Source: an uncultured Haloferula sp.
GTDB lineage: Bacteria; Verrucomicrobiota; Verrucomicrobiae; Verrucomicrobiales; Akkermansiaceae
Assembly: GCA_946885645.1 (NCBI GenBank)
Contig: CAMPGU010000001.1
Span: 1 to 53,959 of the forward strand
Direction: 5' to 3'
Length of the DNA stretch: 53,959 nt
The notes under the pieces are model-generated. The model searched no databases. It saw only the letters and a list, made by a program, of their open reading frames with translations, and was not told the origin of the DNA. This document shows, piece by piece, positions 40,306 to 49,097 of this stretch; position 1 is the stretch's first letter; each line of letters begins with the position of its first letter. The position numbers and the translations under genes are program-made.

Positions 40306-43300
40306 ATGAAACCAGTTGTATTTACAAGGTCCACTCTATTGGCCGTTGCGGTTACGATAGCTTCGTTTTCCTCCGCCACTGCAGCAGATCTTGCTGTCCC
40401 TGGAAGTTATTCCACGCTGCAAGCCGCAGTAGCCGCCGCCAATCCCGGTGACAGGATTCTTGTTGCCAATGGCACCTATGCCCTCGGCGGAACCCTCCAC
40501 GTTCTCGAATCAATTACGATCGAGGGCGAGTCACGCGCGGGAGTGATCATCGATGCCTCATCCAACGCCGGAAGCTGGGGCGTCCGGGTCTCCGCGGACG
40601 ACGCGACATTGAAGAATTTCACGATCATTCCTCCGACGGTCCCGGCTCTCCGCGGCACCGGCGGCGGCGGTGGCTTCGCAATTCACGCGGCCTACGACAC
40701 CGCGACCGCGACTCCTCATGCCAACCTGACGCTGCAAGACATCACCATCGACGACAGCAACCGTACTGCCTTCGATATTCACGGCTACGATGGCGTGACC
40801 CTTTCCGGCCTGACTGCGACCGACGCGGCCTACGGCAATGGCATCCAGCTCAGCGGTTGCACGGATGTGACGATCAATGGCTGCACCACCTCCGGCAATG
40901 CATGGGGTGGCATCGCGGTCTATGCCTCGAAAAGCGGCAACCTCGGCCGTCCTTCCTCCGGAATCTCCTTCGAGTTCGCCGACAACAGCGTGGCGGAATA
41001 CTTCTACGTCGAGGAGGAGCAGGGATTCGCCAGCACGGCGGCGGTCACCGGAAATACCTATCAAATCGACAACGACTACAGCCCTCCGGCGGCGTCGATG
41101 ACCTTCTACACCGATGGCGATCTCGCAAAAGCCACCGCCCTGGCCCAAGGCCTGAATACGAAATACTCCAATTCGGCCTCTGTGCTCTCGGATGCAAGCG
41201 GAGCCAAACTGGTCGTGCCGGGACTGAACATTCAGGCAGCCATCGATGCCGCGTCGCCGGGCGAGACTCTCGCCCTCAGCGGCGCGATCACCCTGACCAG
41301 CCCGATCAATCTAGACAAGCAGCTTACGCTGGACGGTGGAGACAAGGAGACGACCAGTATTTCCGGTAGCAACGCGCTGGCAGGTCGCTTTATCACCATT
41401 CTGGGAGCCGCGGACAACTCGATCATCCGGAATATCTCGTTCGTCAAAACCGATAAAGCCGGGCCTCAGAACCTGATCGGCCTGCAGTCTCCGAACGTCC
41501 TCGTGGAGGACTGTGATTTCTCCGGGCAGTATGTCCTGGGCGATCCGGATGTGAGCCGCGCTTTTGAAATCAGCACCTCGGGAGCGGGCTTCAAGATCCA
41601 AAATTGCTCTGTCACCGGCTTGCGTCAGCCAGGCTACATCAACGCCGTTTCGAGCGGCCAAATCCTCGACAATTTCGTCGCAGGCTCCCGCGGCTGGGTG
41701 GTCGATGGCGGTGTCGTTGACTTTACCGGGAACACCTGGGGAGAAGGTCCCGAGGCCAACTTCGCGGATATCGCGCTCCTCAATGGCACGCCGGGCCACG
41801 CGCTCTACGATCCGATTTCATCCTTGTCCGCGAGAAATAGCGGCGCACGCATCGACAACCAGCGGGCGGGCGTCCGGGTGATGAATACCACCCAAAGCAC
41901 GTTCCATGCGACCATTCAGGCCGCCGTTGACGCGGCCGTGGCAGGCGATGCCGTCGAGGTCTATCCCGGTACCTACAACGAGGACGTACAAGTCACCAAG
42001 GACGTGACCCTCCAAGGTGCAGGGGCCGGGCGATCAACCATCTCCGGTCCGATCGGCGGGGGCGGGGCCACGGTACAGGTGTCCGCCAGCGGTGCCACCG
42101 TGGATGGCTTCACGATCACCCGTGCGGGCAATAGCCCGGCGGACTGGAACAACGGCGGCCTCAACTTCGCGGGCGTGGCCATCCAAGGTCAGGCGGTGAC
42201 CGGCGTCCAGATCAGCAACAACGAGCTCTTCGGAAACCGCACCGGCATCGATATCAATAACAGCAATGGCCATACGGTCCGCAACAACGTCATCGCGAAC
42301 AACCGCACCGGCCTGATTTTCCGCAACCAGACGGACAATCTGACCGTCGTGGAGAACGCGATCACCGGCAACTGGACGGTGGGCATCGTATTCCTCGATG
42401 CCAGCAACGGCACGAACGTGCCCGTGCAGCAGGCGGTCGGCAGCCAGTATAATAACAACGACCTGAGCGGAAACTGGTACGGAGCGATCGTGGATCGTCA
42501 AGCTGGCGGCGCGCTGCCCGCGGCCGGAACCTTTAAGAAGAACTTCGGGAGCAACTGGTTCGGTAGCGTCACGCCCGTGGTCTCCACCGCGGGAAGCGGG
42601 GAACCCGGTTACAGCGCCCAGATTCCGGTTGCCTTCGGAGGCACGGCGACCGCGCCGGGCGGCCAGCCAGACATCGCGGGCGCGGCTTCCGCGAGTATCG
42701 ACTTCTCGCCGCTGCTTGCCGGCGGGACGGACACCGACGTCGAAACGGCTGCGGGCCGCGGCACTCACGGCTTCCAAGGCAACACCTCGGAAACCGTGGA
42801 TGTGGTGATCGGCGACACCACCGTCAGCACGCCCCAGATTCATGAGAACCTCTTCATCCCGGGCGGGACCACCGTTACGGTGCCTGCGGGCACCTCCCTG
42901 ACCGTGGAGAACCTCGACATGGGCCCGGGCTCGACCTTGGTCGTGAACGAGGGATCCTTGACCATCGGCGATAGCACGATCTCCGGTTCGTTCACGATCT
43001 TCAACAGCTTCGGCTCCTTCAACATCGACGACGATACCACCTTCACCGTGGGGCAATCGCTCGCATTGGTCACGGACATCCACGTAGCCGCCGGCAAGAC
43101 GATCACCGTCAACGGCGGGGGCGAGCTGATCCTCGACGGCTGCGTGATCGACAGCCAGACGCCCGGCAGCGGCTACAACATCATCGTTGCCAGCGACGGC
43201 CTGCTTACGATCGCCCGTAGCGTGATGGCCGACGCGAGCGTCGATGTGAATACGGTCTCCGCGGCGGTGCCGGCAGACCTCAAGTCGAAGGTTTACGACA

Positions 43301-44838
43301 ACAGCTTCACGAACTCCGACATCGAGGCGAGCGCGGATGCCGCTGTGTATCACAATCTCTTCGACGCCGCCACGGCCGGCACCGCGAACACGGACTCCAC
43401 CGTTGCCTTCGATCCCGTCGATGGCTGGGGAAACGTCACCGACGCGAACGACCTGCTCAATCGCTTCACGCTGGGCTTTGCCGCACCGGGAGATACCACC
43501 CGCACCTTGGACAGCGACGGCAACCTGTTCGTCCAGCCTGCCGACCCGGTGGTGCTGAAGGTGGAGGTAGGCAATCTCAGCCCGCACACCATCGTCGCGG
43601 CGGAGGCATTGCTCGGCTACAATTCAGACCGCCTGGCCTTGACCGGTGGCGGCAGTAGCCCGGCCGCGGGTTGGGATGTCATTGTGGAAGAGGCCTCGGT
43701 TGCTTCGTCCCTCGGCTTGATCGACAGCACGCTCGGCCTCGAACTCACCGGCCCCGGCGACGACGGCGTGAGCGGGCCCGCCACGATTGCCGATCTCAAT
43801 TTCACCGCGGGAACTCCCGGCCTCTCGCTCGGGTTCTTCCGCGTCCAGACCGACCGGAATTTCAGCGGTGGCGAGTTGGTGAAGGACACGCGCCTCACCA
43901 AGTCCACCGGAGGAGTGACCAGCTACCTGCGACCCTTCACCGCGAACACCGGTGAGCTGGTGATCGACGATGAGGCCCCGACCGTCTCCACTTCGGGCGT
44001 CACGGGCACGCAGATCCAGCCCTCGGCAGGGTCGGTGGACATCCTCCAGCCGGGTCTGAACTACGTCATCCGGGACGGCGTCACCCCGGTCATCCTTACC
44101 TTCACCGCGACCGACGCCGGTCTCGCGGGGCTGGACGCCGCGGATGCGGCCGCCGACCTGACGCTCGTCGCCTCAAACGGAACCACCACATTGAACTCCG
44201 GCGACTATACGGTTGCCGCTTCGGAGACAGCGGGCGTGGTTACTTACGAAGTGACCCTGAACGTTCCCGCGGACGCCACGACCGGGCTCTATACCCTGGC
44301 GGCTTCGGTCATCGATCGTTCCGGGGTTTCCTCTTTGAGCACCGGCTTGGGATCGTTCAGTATTGCCAACGAAGCGATCGCCTCGATTGAACTGCAGGCC
44401 TTTGCTGGCGGCACTCGTGCGGTGACCTTCGTGGCCACCGATGGAGCGGGCGTCTTCCTGGGAAGCTGGACCAAGACCGTCACCAACTTCTCGGGCGGCA
44501 TCGGCTCCGTGGTTCTTGAGAACGTCCCGGCCGGCACTTCCGCGATCAGTGCCAAATCGGCATGGACGCTCCGCAACAAGCGCGCGGTGTCCTTCAGCCC
44601 GGAAGGTGTAGGCTCCCTCGATCTGACCGGCACGACCTACAAGCTCAAAGGCGGCGACCTCAACGGTGACAACGTGATCAACACCCTCGACTACGGCGTC
44701 CTCCGTTTCCACTTCAACAGCACCGTCCCGGCCTCCCGGATGGTGGCGGACATCACCGGCGATGTCGCCGGCGAAGTGAACCTCACCGACTTCAACGTCA
44801 TGCAGGCGAACTTCTACACGGTGGGCTCCGCCCAATAG
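40306..44838 (+). CDS. Giant secreted beta-helix protein with cohesin-like, Ig-like and dockerin-like tail
   Basis: 1510 residues with a signal peptide (VAVTIASFSSATAADLA). Three right-handed beta-helix modules start near residues 28, 304 and 525, each opening with a phrase such as IQAAVDAAVAGDAVEVYPGTY. From about residue 830 the sequence parallels the 1084-residue paralogue: a repeat-rich stretch (ISGSFTIFNSFGSFNIDDDT), a cohesin-like domain near 1073-1185 (VVLKVEVGNL, AEALLGYNSDRLALTG), an Ig-like domain near 1221-1356, a conserved spacer (ISAKSAWTLRNKRAVSF) and a dockerin-like EF-hand pair near 1449-1508 (DLNGDNVINTLDYGVL, DITGDVAGEVNLTDFNVM). Beta-helices suggest polysaccharide binding or cleavage, but no catalytic residues could be assigned. 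Divergent from the LytST operon. Confidence 0.85.
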   Translation: MKPVVFTRSTLLAVAVTIASFSSATAADLAVPGSYSTLQAAVAAANPGDRILVANGTYALGGTLHVLESITIEGESRAGVIIDASSNAGSWGVRVSADDATLKNFTIIPPTVPALRGTGGGGGFAIHAAYDTATATPHANLTLQDITIDDSNRTAFDIHGYDGVTLSGLTATDAAYGNGIQLSGCTDVTINGCTTSGNAWGGIAVYASKSGNLGRPSSGISFEFADNSVAEYFYVEEEQGFASTAAVTGNTYQIDNDYSPPAASMTFYTDGDLAKATALAQGLNTKYSNSASVLSDASGAKLVVPGLNIQAAIDAASPGETLALSGAITLTSPINLDKQLTLDGGDKETTSISGSNALAGRFITILGAADNSIIRNISFVKTDKAGPQNLIGLQSPNVLVEDCDFSGQYVLGDPDVSRAFEISTSGAGFKIQNCSVTGLRQPGYINAVSSGQILDNFVAGSRGWVVDGGVVDFTGNTWGEGPEANFADIALLNGTPGHALYDPISSLSARNSGARIDNQRAGVRVMNTTQSTFHATIQAAVDAAVAGDAVEVYPGTYNEDVQVTKDVTLQGAGAGRSTISGPIGGGGATVQVSASGATVDGFTITRAGNSPADWNNGGLNFAGVAIQGQAVTGVQISNNELFGNRTGIDINNSNGHTVRNNVIANNRTGLIFRNQTDNLTVVENAITGNWTVGIVFLDASNGTNVPVQQAVGSQYNNNDLSGNWYGAIVDRQAGGALPAAGTFKKNFGSNWFGSVTPVVSTAGSGEPGYSAQIPVAFGGTATAPGGQPDIAGAASASIDFSPLLAGGTDTDVETAAGRGTHGFQGNTSETVDVVIGDTTVSTPQIHENLFIPGGTTVTVPAGTSLTVENLDMGPGSTLVVNEGSLTIGDSTISGSFTIFNSFGSFNIDDDTTFTVGQSLALVTDIHVAAGKTITVNGGGELILDGCVIDSQTPGSGYNIIVASDGLLTIARSVMADASVDVNTVSAAVPADLKSKVYDNSFTNSDIEASADAAVYHNLFDAATAGTANTDSTVAFDPVDGWGNVTDANDLLNRFTLGFAAPGDTTRTLDSDGNLFVQPADPVVLKVEVGNLSPHTIVAAEALLGYNSDRLALTGGGSSPAAGWDVIVEEASVASSLGLIDSTLGLELTGPGDDGVSGPATIADLNFTAGTPGLSLGFFRVQTDRNFSGGELVKDTRLTKSTGGVTSYLRPFTANTGELVIDDEAPTVSTSGVTGTQIQPSAGSVDILQPGLNYVIRDGVTPVILTFTATDAGLAGLDAADAAADLTLVASNGTTTLNSGDYTVAASETAGVVTYEVTLNVPADATTGLYTLAASVIDRSGVSSLSTGLGSFSIANEAIASIELQAFAGGTRAVTFVATDGAGVFLGSWTKTVTNFSGGIGSVVLENVPAGTSAISAKSAWTLRNKRAVSFSPEGVGSLDLTGTTYKLKGGDLNGDNVINTLDYGVLRFHFNSTVPASRMVADITGDVAGEVNLTDFNVMQANFYTVGSAQ

Positions 44839-44869
44839 AGCCTGTCGGCAAGCTTGTTCACGTTCAATC

Positions 44870-44960
44870 GCCAGCCCTGCTTCTCCGTCTCCTCATGACC
44901 CGCCCGTCCTCCGGCAAACGCTCGGCGGCGGCGTTTCAAGGAGGGGAGGGCAGGGCTGGC
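44870..44960. repeat. 11-bp inverted repeat between secreted-protein genes
   Basis: GCCAGCCCTGC (44870-44880) and its exact reverse complement GCAGGGCTGGC (44950-44960) enclose 69 bases. It lies 32 bases after the stop of the 1510-residue protein gene. It could form a long stem-loop acting as a terminator or 3' end stabiliser, but no U-tract follows. Confidence 0.35.
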
Positions 44961-45003
44961 TTCCTGTTCCTTCTTACCGTTCCGATTCCCCCCCCACTGA
45001 AAT

Positions 45004-45020
45004 CCCCGCGCGATGCGGGG
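45004..45020 (+). other. Hairpin just upstream of the PEP-CTERM gene
   Basis: CCCCGC-GCGAT-GCGGGG, a perfect 6-bp G+C stem with a 5-base loop, ends 12 bases before the ATG at 45033. It would overlap the ribosome-binding region and could limit translation, or mark the end of the upstream transcript. Confidence 0.4.
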
Positions 45021-45032
45021 AAATACACGCGC

Positions 45033-45731
45033 ATGAAATCGTCTTCCCTTCCCCCCTTCTTCCTCGCCCGCGTTTTGCCGCTGATTTGCTGTCTCGGCCA
45101 GGCTATGGGTGCAGCAGTTGTTCCTTCGTGGTCCGGTGAGGCCGGAACCACACACTTCACCTACCAATTTTCCACCGGCGATTCGACACCCGCGCCGGAT
45201 ACTGCGCAAAGCAGCTTCAGCTCCCCCGTCCTCACGGTGATGCCGGGCTTCGCTTCGTCCGGCTGGCAAGATCCCGGTGCTGAATTCACTTCACCGGGGG
45301 TTGAGAACGACGGTGCATGGGATCTCGGTAATGGAGGCGTGATTTCGATTTCCTTGCCGGTGGCCGCCGCAGCGGCCTCGCTCGGCACCACCTACCGCAT
45401 TGATTTCGTGGTTTACGCGGTGAGCTTCATCGTTCCCAACAGTCTGCCGGCGATGAGCGCGCTTGGTCTCTCGCCGCAGGACGAAGTGATTCAGGATTCC
45501 ACGGTCGAGCAGGCCCCGCCCTTGTCCCGCTGGGACAGCCGGACCTGGACGGGCTACTACGAAGGCGTCGCGTCGGACACCATCACCTTCAATATCACGG
45601 CTCCCACCAACGGCTCCACGATCGATTCTTTTGAAGTTTACACGCGCCTCACGGTGGTGCCGGAACCCTCGTCCGCAGGGCTTGCCATGCTCGCGGGCTT
45701 CTTCGGATGCCTGCGCCGCCGCCGGGGCTGA
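45033..45731 (+). CDS. PEP-CTERM sorted secreted protein
   Basis: 232 residues. A signal peptide (FFLARVLPLICCLGQAMGAA) and a C-terminal sorting tail, VVPEPSSAGLAMLAGFFGCL followed by RRRRG, define a PEP-CTERM/exosortase substrate: VPEP motif, hydrophobic helix and basic end. The middle is a beta-rich domain without recognised family (AGTTHFTYQFSTGDSTPAPD; TGYYEGVASDTITFNIT). Exosortase cleaves and anchors or releases such proteins at the outer surface in Verrucomicrobiota; no exosortase gene is in the window. The ATG was chosen over an upstream open stretch without signal character. It lies between the two giant beta-helix genes on the same strand. Confidence 0.85.
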   Translation: MKSSSLPPFFLARVLPLICCLGQAMGAAVVPSWSGEAGTTHFTYQFSTGDSTPAPDTAQSSFSSPVLTVMPGFASSGWQDPGAEFTSPGVENDGAWDLGNGGVISISLPVAAAAASLGTTYRIDFVVYAVSFIVPNSLPAMSALGLSPQDEVIQDSTVEQAPPLSRWDSRTWTGYYEGVASDTITFNITAPTNGSTIDSFEVYTRLTVVPEPSSAGLAMLAGFFGCLRRRRG

Positions 45732-45800
45732 AGCGCTTCTCTCCCCAGGAATTCACGAATCCTGCCGTCTGCCTCCGATGGTGCCCGATCTCCCGCGTGG

Positions 45801-48800
45801 ATGAATACCCTACCGCTTCTTTTCGCCCTTCTTGCCCTACCTCTCGCCGCCGGGGCCGACACCATCCGCGTGGGCCCAGGGCAATCTTTTCCGACGATCC
45901 AATCCGCAATCGACGCGGCAAGCCCCGGCGATGTGATCGAGGTTTCTGCCGGCCTCTACGAGGAGAACGTCATCATCAATAAAAGCCCGCTAGTCCTGCT
46001 CGGAGCGCGCGCAGGCAGCGATGCACGCGGCCGTGTGGCCGGATCTCCCGATTCCGCATCGGAATCCATCGTCTCTCCCGCGGCCGGGAGCGCGCTGCTA
46101 TTTGCCTCGTCCGCGGGCGCGATCACGGTTGACGGCTTTTGTCTCACATCCCCTGCGGGCCCCTCCACCGGCGTAGCGGGCTCTCAGACCGAAGGAAGCA
46201 CCGGCCTGACCTTCGCATGCAATCTGGTGACGGTCGCCACGGGATCGGGCGGTGCTGCGCTGTACCTTCATCAAAGCGCCGAAAACGCCACAATCTCCCG
46301 GAACAGCCTTGTCGCCGCAGCGGGCAGCACGGAGACGGTCGTCCTCGGTTCCTCCGGTTCCTTCGACGGGCTCCACTTCCTGAACAACGAGGTCCTTCGC
46401 GACGGCCCTCCCGCCGGAATAGGGCTTCTCACGGGCGGGGCGGCGAACGTAGGCACGAGCCTCTCGCGCGGGGCGCGAATCTCAGGCAACGAATTCCGCG
46501 GTCACGGAACCGGCTTCAATGGCGGCAAGAGCTCCCTCGAGGGTGCGGAGATCTCATCCAACCTCTTCGACGGGAACGAGGGCGGGATGGCCGCGGGTAC
46601 TGCCAATTGCGTGATCCAAGCGAACGAATGGAAGAACAATTCCTGCTATGGCCTGTGCCTCACCGGCTTCGGCGACCTGACCGGGGTGGCGAGCGGCGTG
46701 CGCGGCACCGATATCAAGGACAACATCTTCGTCAACAACGGCAGCGTCGTTTCTCCTTCGGGGTATGGCGATCTGATCATCGAAGACCAGACCGACGGAA
46801 ATCTCGGAACGAACCGGATCTTCCGGAACCGGTTTCTTAGCATACGCGCGATCCACAACGAAGAGATGTCGGGCTCGCTGGACGCGGCGTCGAACTACTG
46901 GGGCGCGGCGGATGGCCCCGGAGGCAAGGGTCCGGGAGGCGGCGGCGAAATTGCCGGGCCGGGCTCCGTTCGCTTTGAGCCATGGTATGGCGATGAAGGT
47001 CTCACCTGCTTGAATTTCGGAAGTTCGCCTCTGGAGGAAAGCCTGACGCTGGGCGAGGGTGAGTCGATCGGAGGCGATAGCTTGCAGATCGCGCCCTCCG
47101 TGGTTCTGACCATCGGAAGAGGTGCCAGCGTGACCGTCACCGGTTTCGATATGCAGCCGGGTTCCTCGGTGAAGATCGATGGAGGCGCTCTGAAAGTAGG
47201 CAAGCTCACGATGCAGCCCGGCGCGGTGCTGGACGTGGTAGGCGGCGCGCTCTCCCTCGACCCTCTCGGGACCGGACAGTACCACACCATCTCCGGGTCC
47301 TTCACCTTCTTCGACTGCCTGGGATCGCTCGACATCAACGCGAACACCACCTTCAGCGGCAGCACGCTCGGGATCGCGTCGGATATCCATGTGGCGCCCG
47401 GCGTGACGCTTGTCGTTTTGGGCAGCCTGGAGCTGGACGGCTGCGTCATGGATAGCAGCGGCACTTTCAATTTGTTGGCGGACTCCGGCGCGGAGTTCCG
47501 GATGGTCCGGTGCGAGGTGACGGGGGCCTCCATGAGCTTGGTTGGTAGCGATCTCTTGCTGCGCGACAATATCTTCACCGATTCATCGGCTATTGTCTTC
47601 AGCACCGTGAATGGCGGGAGCATCTACCATAACGTCTTCACCGGAGGTGCAGGCGCGCTCAATATCCTGCCCGGCGCGGTGGTGACCACCGAAGCCGATG
47701 GCTGGGGGAACGTGGGGGATCCCGCTTCGGTCCGGAACCGCTTGTCGCTTCATCTCCGGCCCCCCCTCGATGCGACCCGGACACTCGATGGCGAGGGGGT
47801 CCTCTATGTCCAGCCGGGGGACAGCATCAGGGCCGGCGTGGATATCGGCGGGCTGGAGCACAAGGCGTTCGCCGTCGAAGCCTTGCTGGGGTATAGCGGC
47901 GTGCACCTGCAGTTCGATGCCCTGTTGCCTTCCACGGACTGGAGCACCGGGCTCCATGCGGAGGCGGATGAAAGCGCGGTGATCGGCCGCTTCAACACGG
48001 CGTTGGGCCTCGGGTTCAGCTATCCGGATCCCGACGGCACGCTGATGGAGGGCGAGGTGGCGGATATCCGGATGATTGCGAAGCCCTCGGAAGGACGCAC
48101 CCGCGTCTTCTTCCGCACGAAAGGGGACGCCGAAACCACTCCCGTGGATACCCGTCTCACCGTCGGGAATGCCGGCACCGGCTCTTTCCTGAATGCCCCC
48201 TTCACGCGGAACTCGCCCTTGCTCGTGATTGACGGGACTGCCCCGGAGTTCGCGAACGGAGCGACGGTCACTCAAGTTCGGGATCTGGTCACTACCGATG
48301 TTTTGGACGGAGGAAACTTGACCCGCATCGGCACGGTCACTGTCACCCTCGACGTTCGTGACGATCTGGCAGGAATCGACGCGGCTGACATGGCGGTCAA
48401 TCTGGTGGGCCCGGTGACGCTCGCCGGCGGACTTGCGGACATCCTGCCGGTGGACATTGGCGGCGTCATTTACCTCCGCCACACCTTTGAACTGGCGGTT
48501 ACCCCGGCGACCCCGGACGGGACCTACAACCTCGATGCTATCGCAATGGACCGCTCGGGGAATGCGGCCACGCTCGCGATCGGCGCGATCGAAATCGCGA
48601 AGTACCGCCTCAACGTGACTGTTGCGGCCCAAGGTCTCATCGCGGCGCCCCTTGATCGCGACGTCACCTTCGTTGCCACCAGCGCCTCGGGAACGGTGCT
48701 GAATACCTGGACTCTCCCCGTTTCCTTCGGTGCGGGCCAAGGGGTGACCAGCTTGGAAGCGATTCCGGATGATACCGCGTTCCTTAGTGCGAAGACCCCG

Positions 48801-49055
48801 TGGACCCTCAGGACACGTCTCGCCGTGTCCTTCGATGCGGGAGGCGATGGCTCGGTTTCCTTCACCGGCTCTTCCCGATTGAGAGGAGGCGACTTCAACG
48901 GCAACAACCTCGTGAATCTTGTGGATTTCAATATCCTCCAAGCTTCCTTCAATGCGACGGCGTCGGTGCCTGATATCTCGGGAGACGGTCAGGTGAACCT
49001 CACCGATTTCAATATCCTGAATGCGAACTGGCTTGTGGCCGGAGACCCGCCCTGA
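45801..49055 (+). CDS. Secreted beta-helix protein with cohesin-like and dockerin-like tail (paralogue)
   Basis: 1084 residues with a signal peptide (LPLLFALLALPLAAGADT). One beta-helix module starts VGPGQSFPTIQSAIDAASPGD. From about residue 408 to the end it parallels the C-terminal 680 residues of the 1510-residue protein: ISGSFTFFDCLGSLDINANT, ASDIHVAPGVTLVV, a cohesin-like region near 670-790 (VQPGDSIRAGVDIGG, FAVEALLGYSGVHLQF), an Ig-like domain near 810-930, the spacer LSAKTPWTLRTRLAVSF and a dockerin-like pair (DFNGNNLVNLVDFNILQ, DISGDGQVNLTDFNILN). No PEP-CTERM tail. Followed after 42 bases by the cyclophilin gene. Likely surface or extracellular; function unknown. Confidence 0.85.
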   Translation: MNTLPLLFALLALPLAAGADTIRVGPGQSFPTIQSAIDAASPGDVIEVSAGLYEENVIINKSPLVLLGARAGSDARGRVAGSPDSASESIVSPAAGSALLFASSAGAITVDGFCLTSPAGPSTGVAGSQTEGSTGLTFACNLVTVATGSGGAALYLHQSAENATISRNSLVAAAGSTETVVLGSSGSFDGLHFLNNEVLRDGPPAGIGLLTGGAANVGTSLSRGARISGNEFRGHGTGFNGGKSSLEGAEISSNLFDGNEGGMAAGTANCVIQANEWKNNSCYGLCLTGFGDLTGVASGVRGTDIKDNIFVNNGSVVSPSGYGDLIIEDQTDGNLGTNRIFRNRFLSIRAIHNEEMSGSLDAASNYWGAADGPGGKGPGGGGEIAGPGSVRFEPWYGDEGLTCLNFGSSPLEESLTLGEGESIGGDSLQIAPSVVLTIGRGASVTVTGFDMQPGSSVKIDGGALKVGKLTMQPGAVLDVVGGALSLDPLGTGQYHTISGSFTFFDCLGSLDINANTTFSGSTLGIASDIHVAPGVTLVVLGSLELDGCVMDSSGTFNLLADSGAEFRMVRCEVTGASMSLVGSDLLLRDNIFTDSSAIVFSTVNGGSIYHNVFTGGAGALNILPGAVVTTEADGWGNVGDPASVRNRLSLHLRPPLDATRTLDGEGVLYVQPGDSIRAGVDIGGLEHKAFAVEALLGYSGVHLQFDALLPSTDWSTGLHAEADESAVIGRFNTALGLGFSYPDPDGTLMEGEVADIRMIAKPSEGRTRVFFRTKGDAETTPVDTRLTVGNAGTGSFLNAPFTRNSPLLVIDGTAPEFANGATVTQVRDLVTTDVLDGGNLTRIGTVTVTLDVRDDLAGIDAADMAVNLVGPVTLAGGLADILPVDIGGVIYLRHTFELAVTPATPDGTYNLDAIAMDRSGNAATLAIGAIEIAKYRLNVTVAAQGLIAAPLDRDVTFVATSASGTVLNTWTLPVSFGAGQGVTSLEAIPDDTAFLSAKTPWTLRTRLAVSFDAGGDGSVSFTGSSRLRGGDFNGNNLVNLVDFNILQASFNATASVPDISGDGQVNLTDFNILNANWLVAGDPP

Positions 49056-49097
49056 GCGGGTGGAGCGCTTCCCCCAAGCTTTCCAAGCCCGATCCCG

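Noticed and set aside
42034..43587. Long open frame antisense to the 1510-residue beta-helix protein
   Set aside because: The plus-strand reading has a signal peptide, repeats and a paralogue; the minus reading has none of these.
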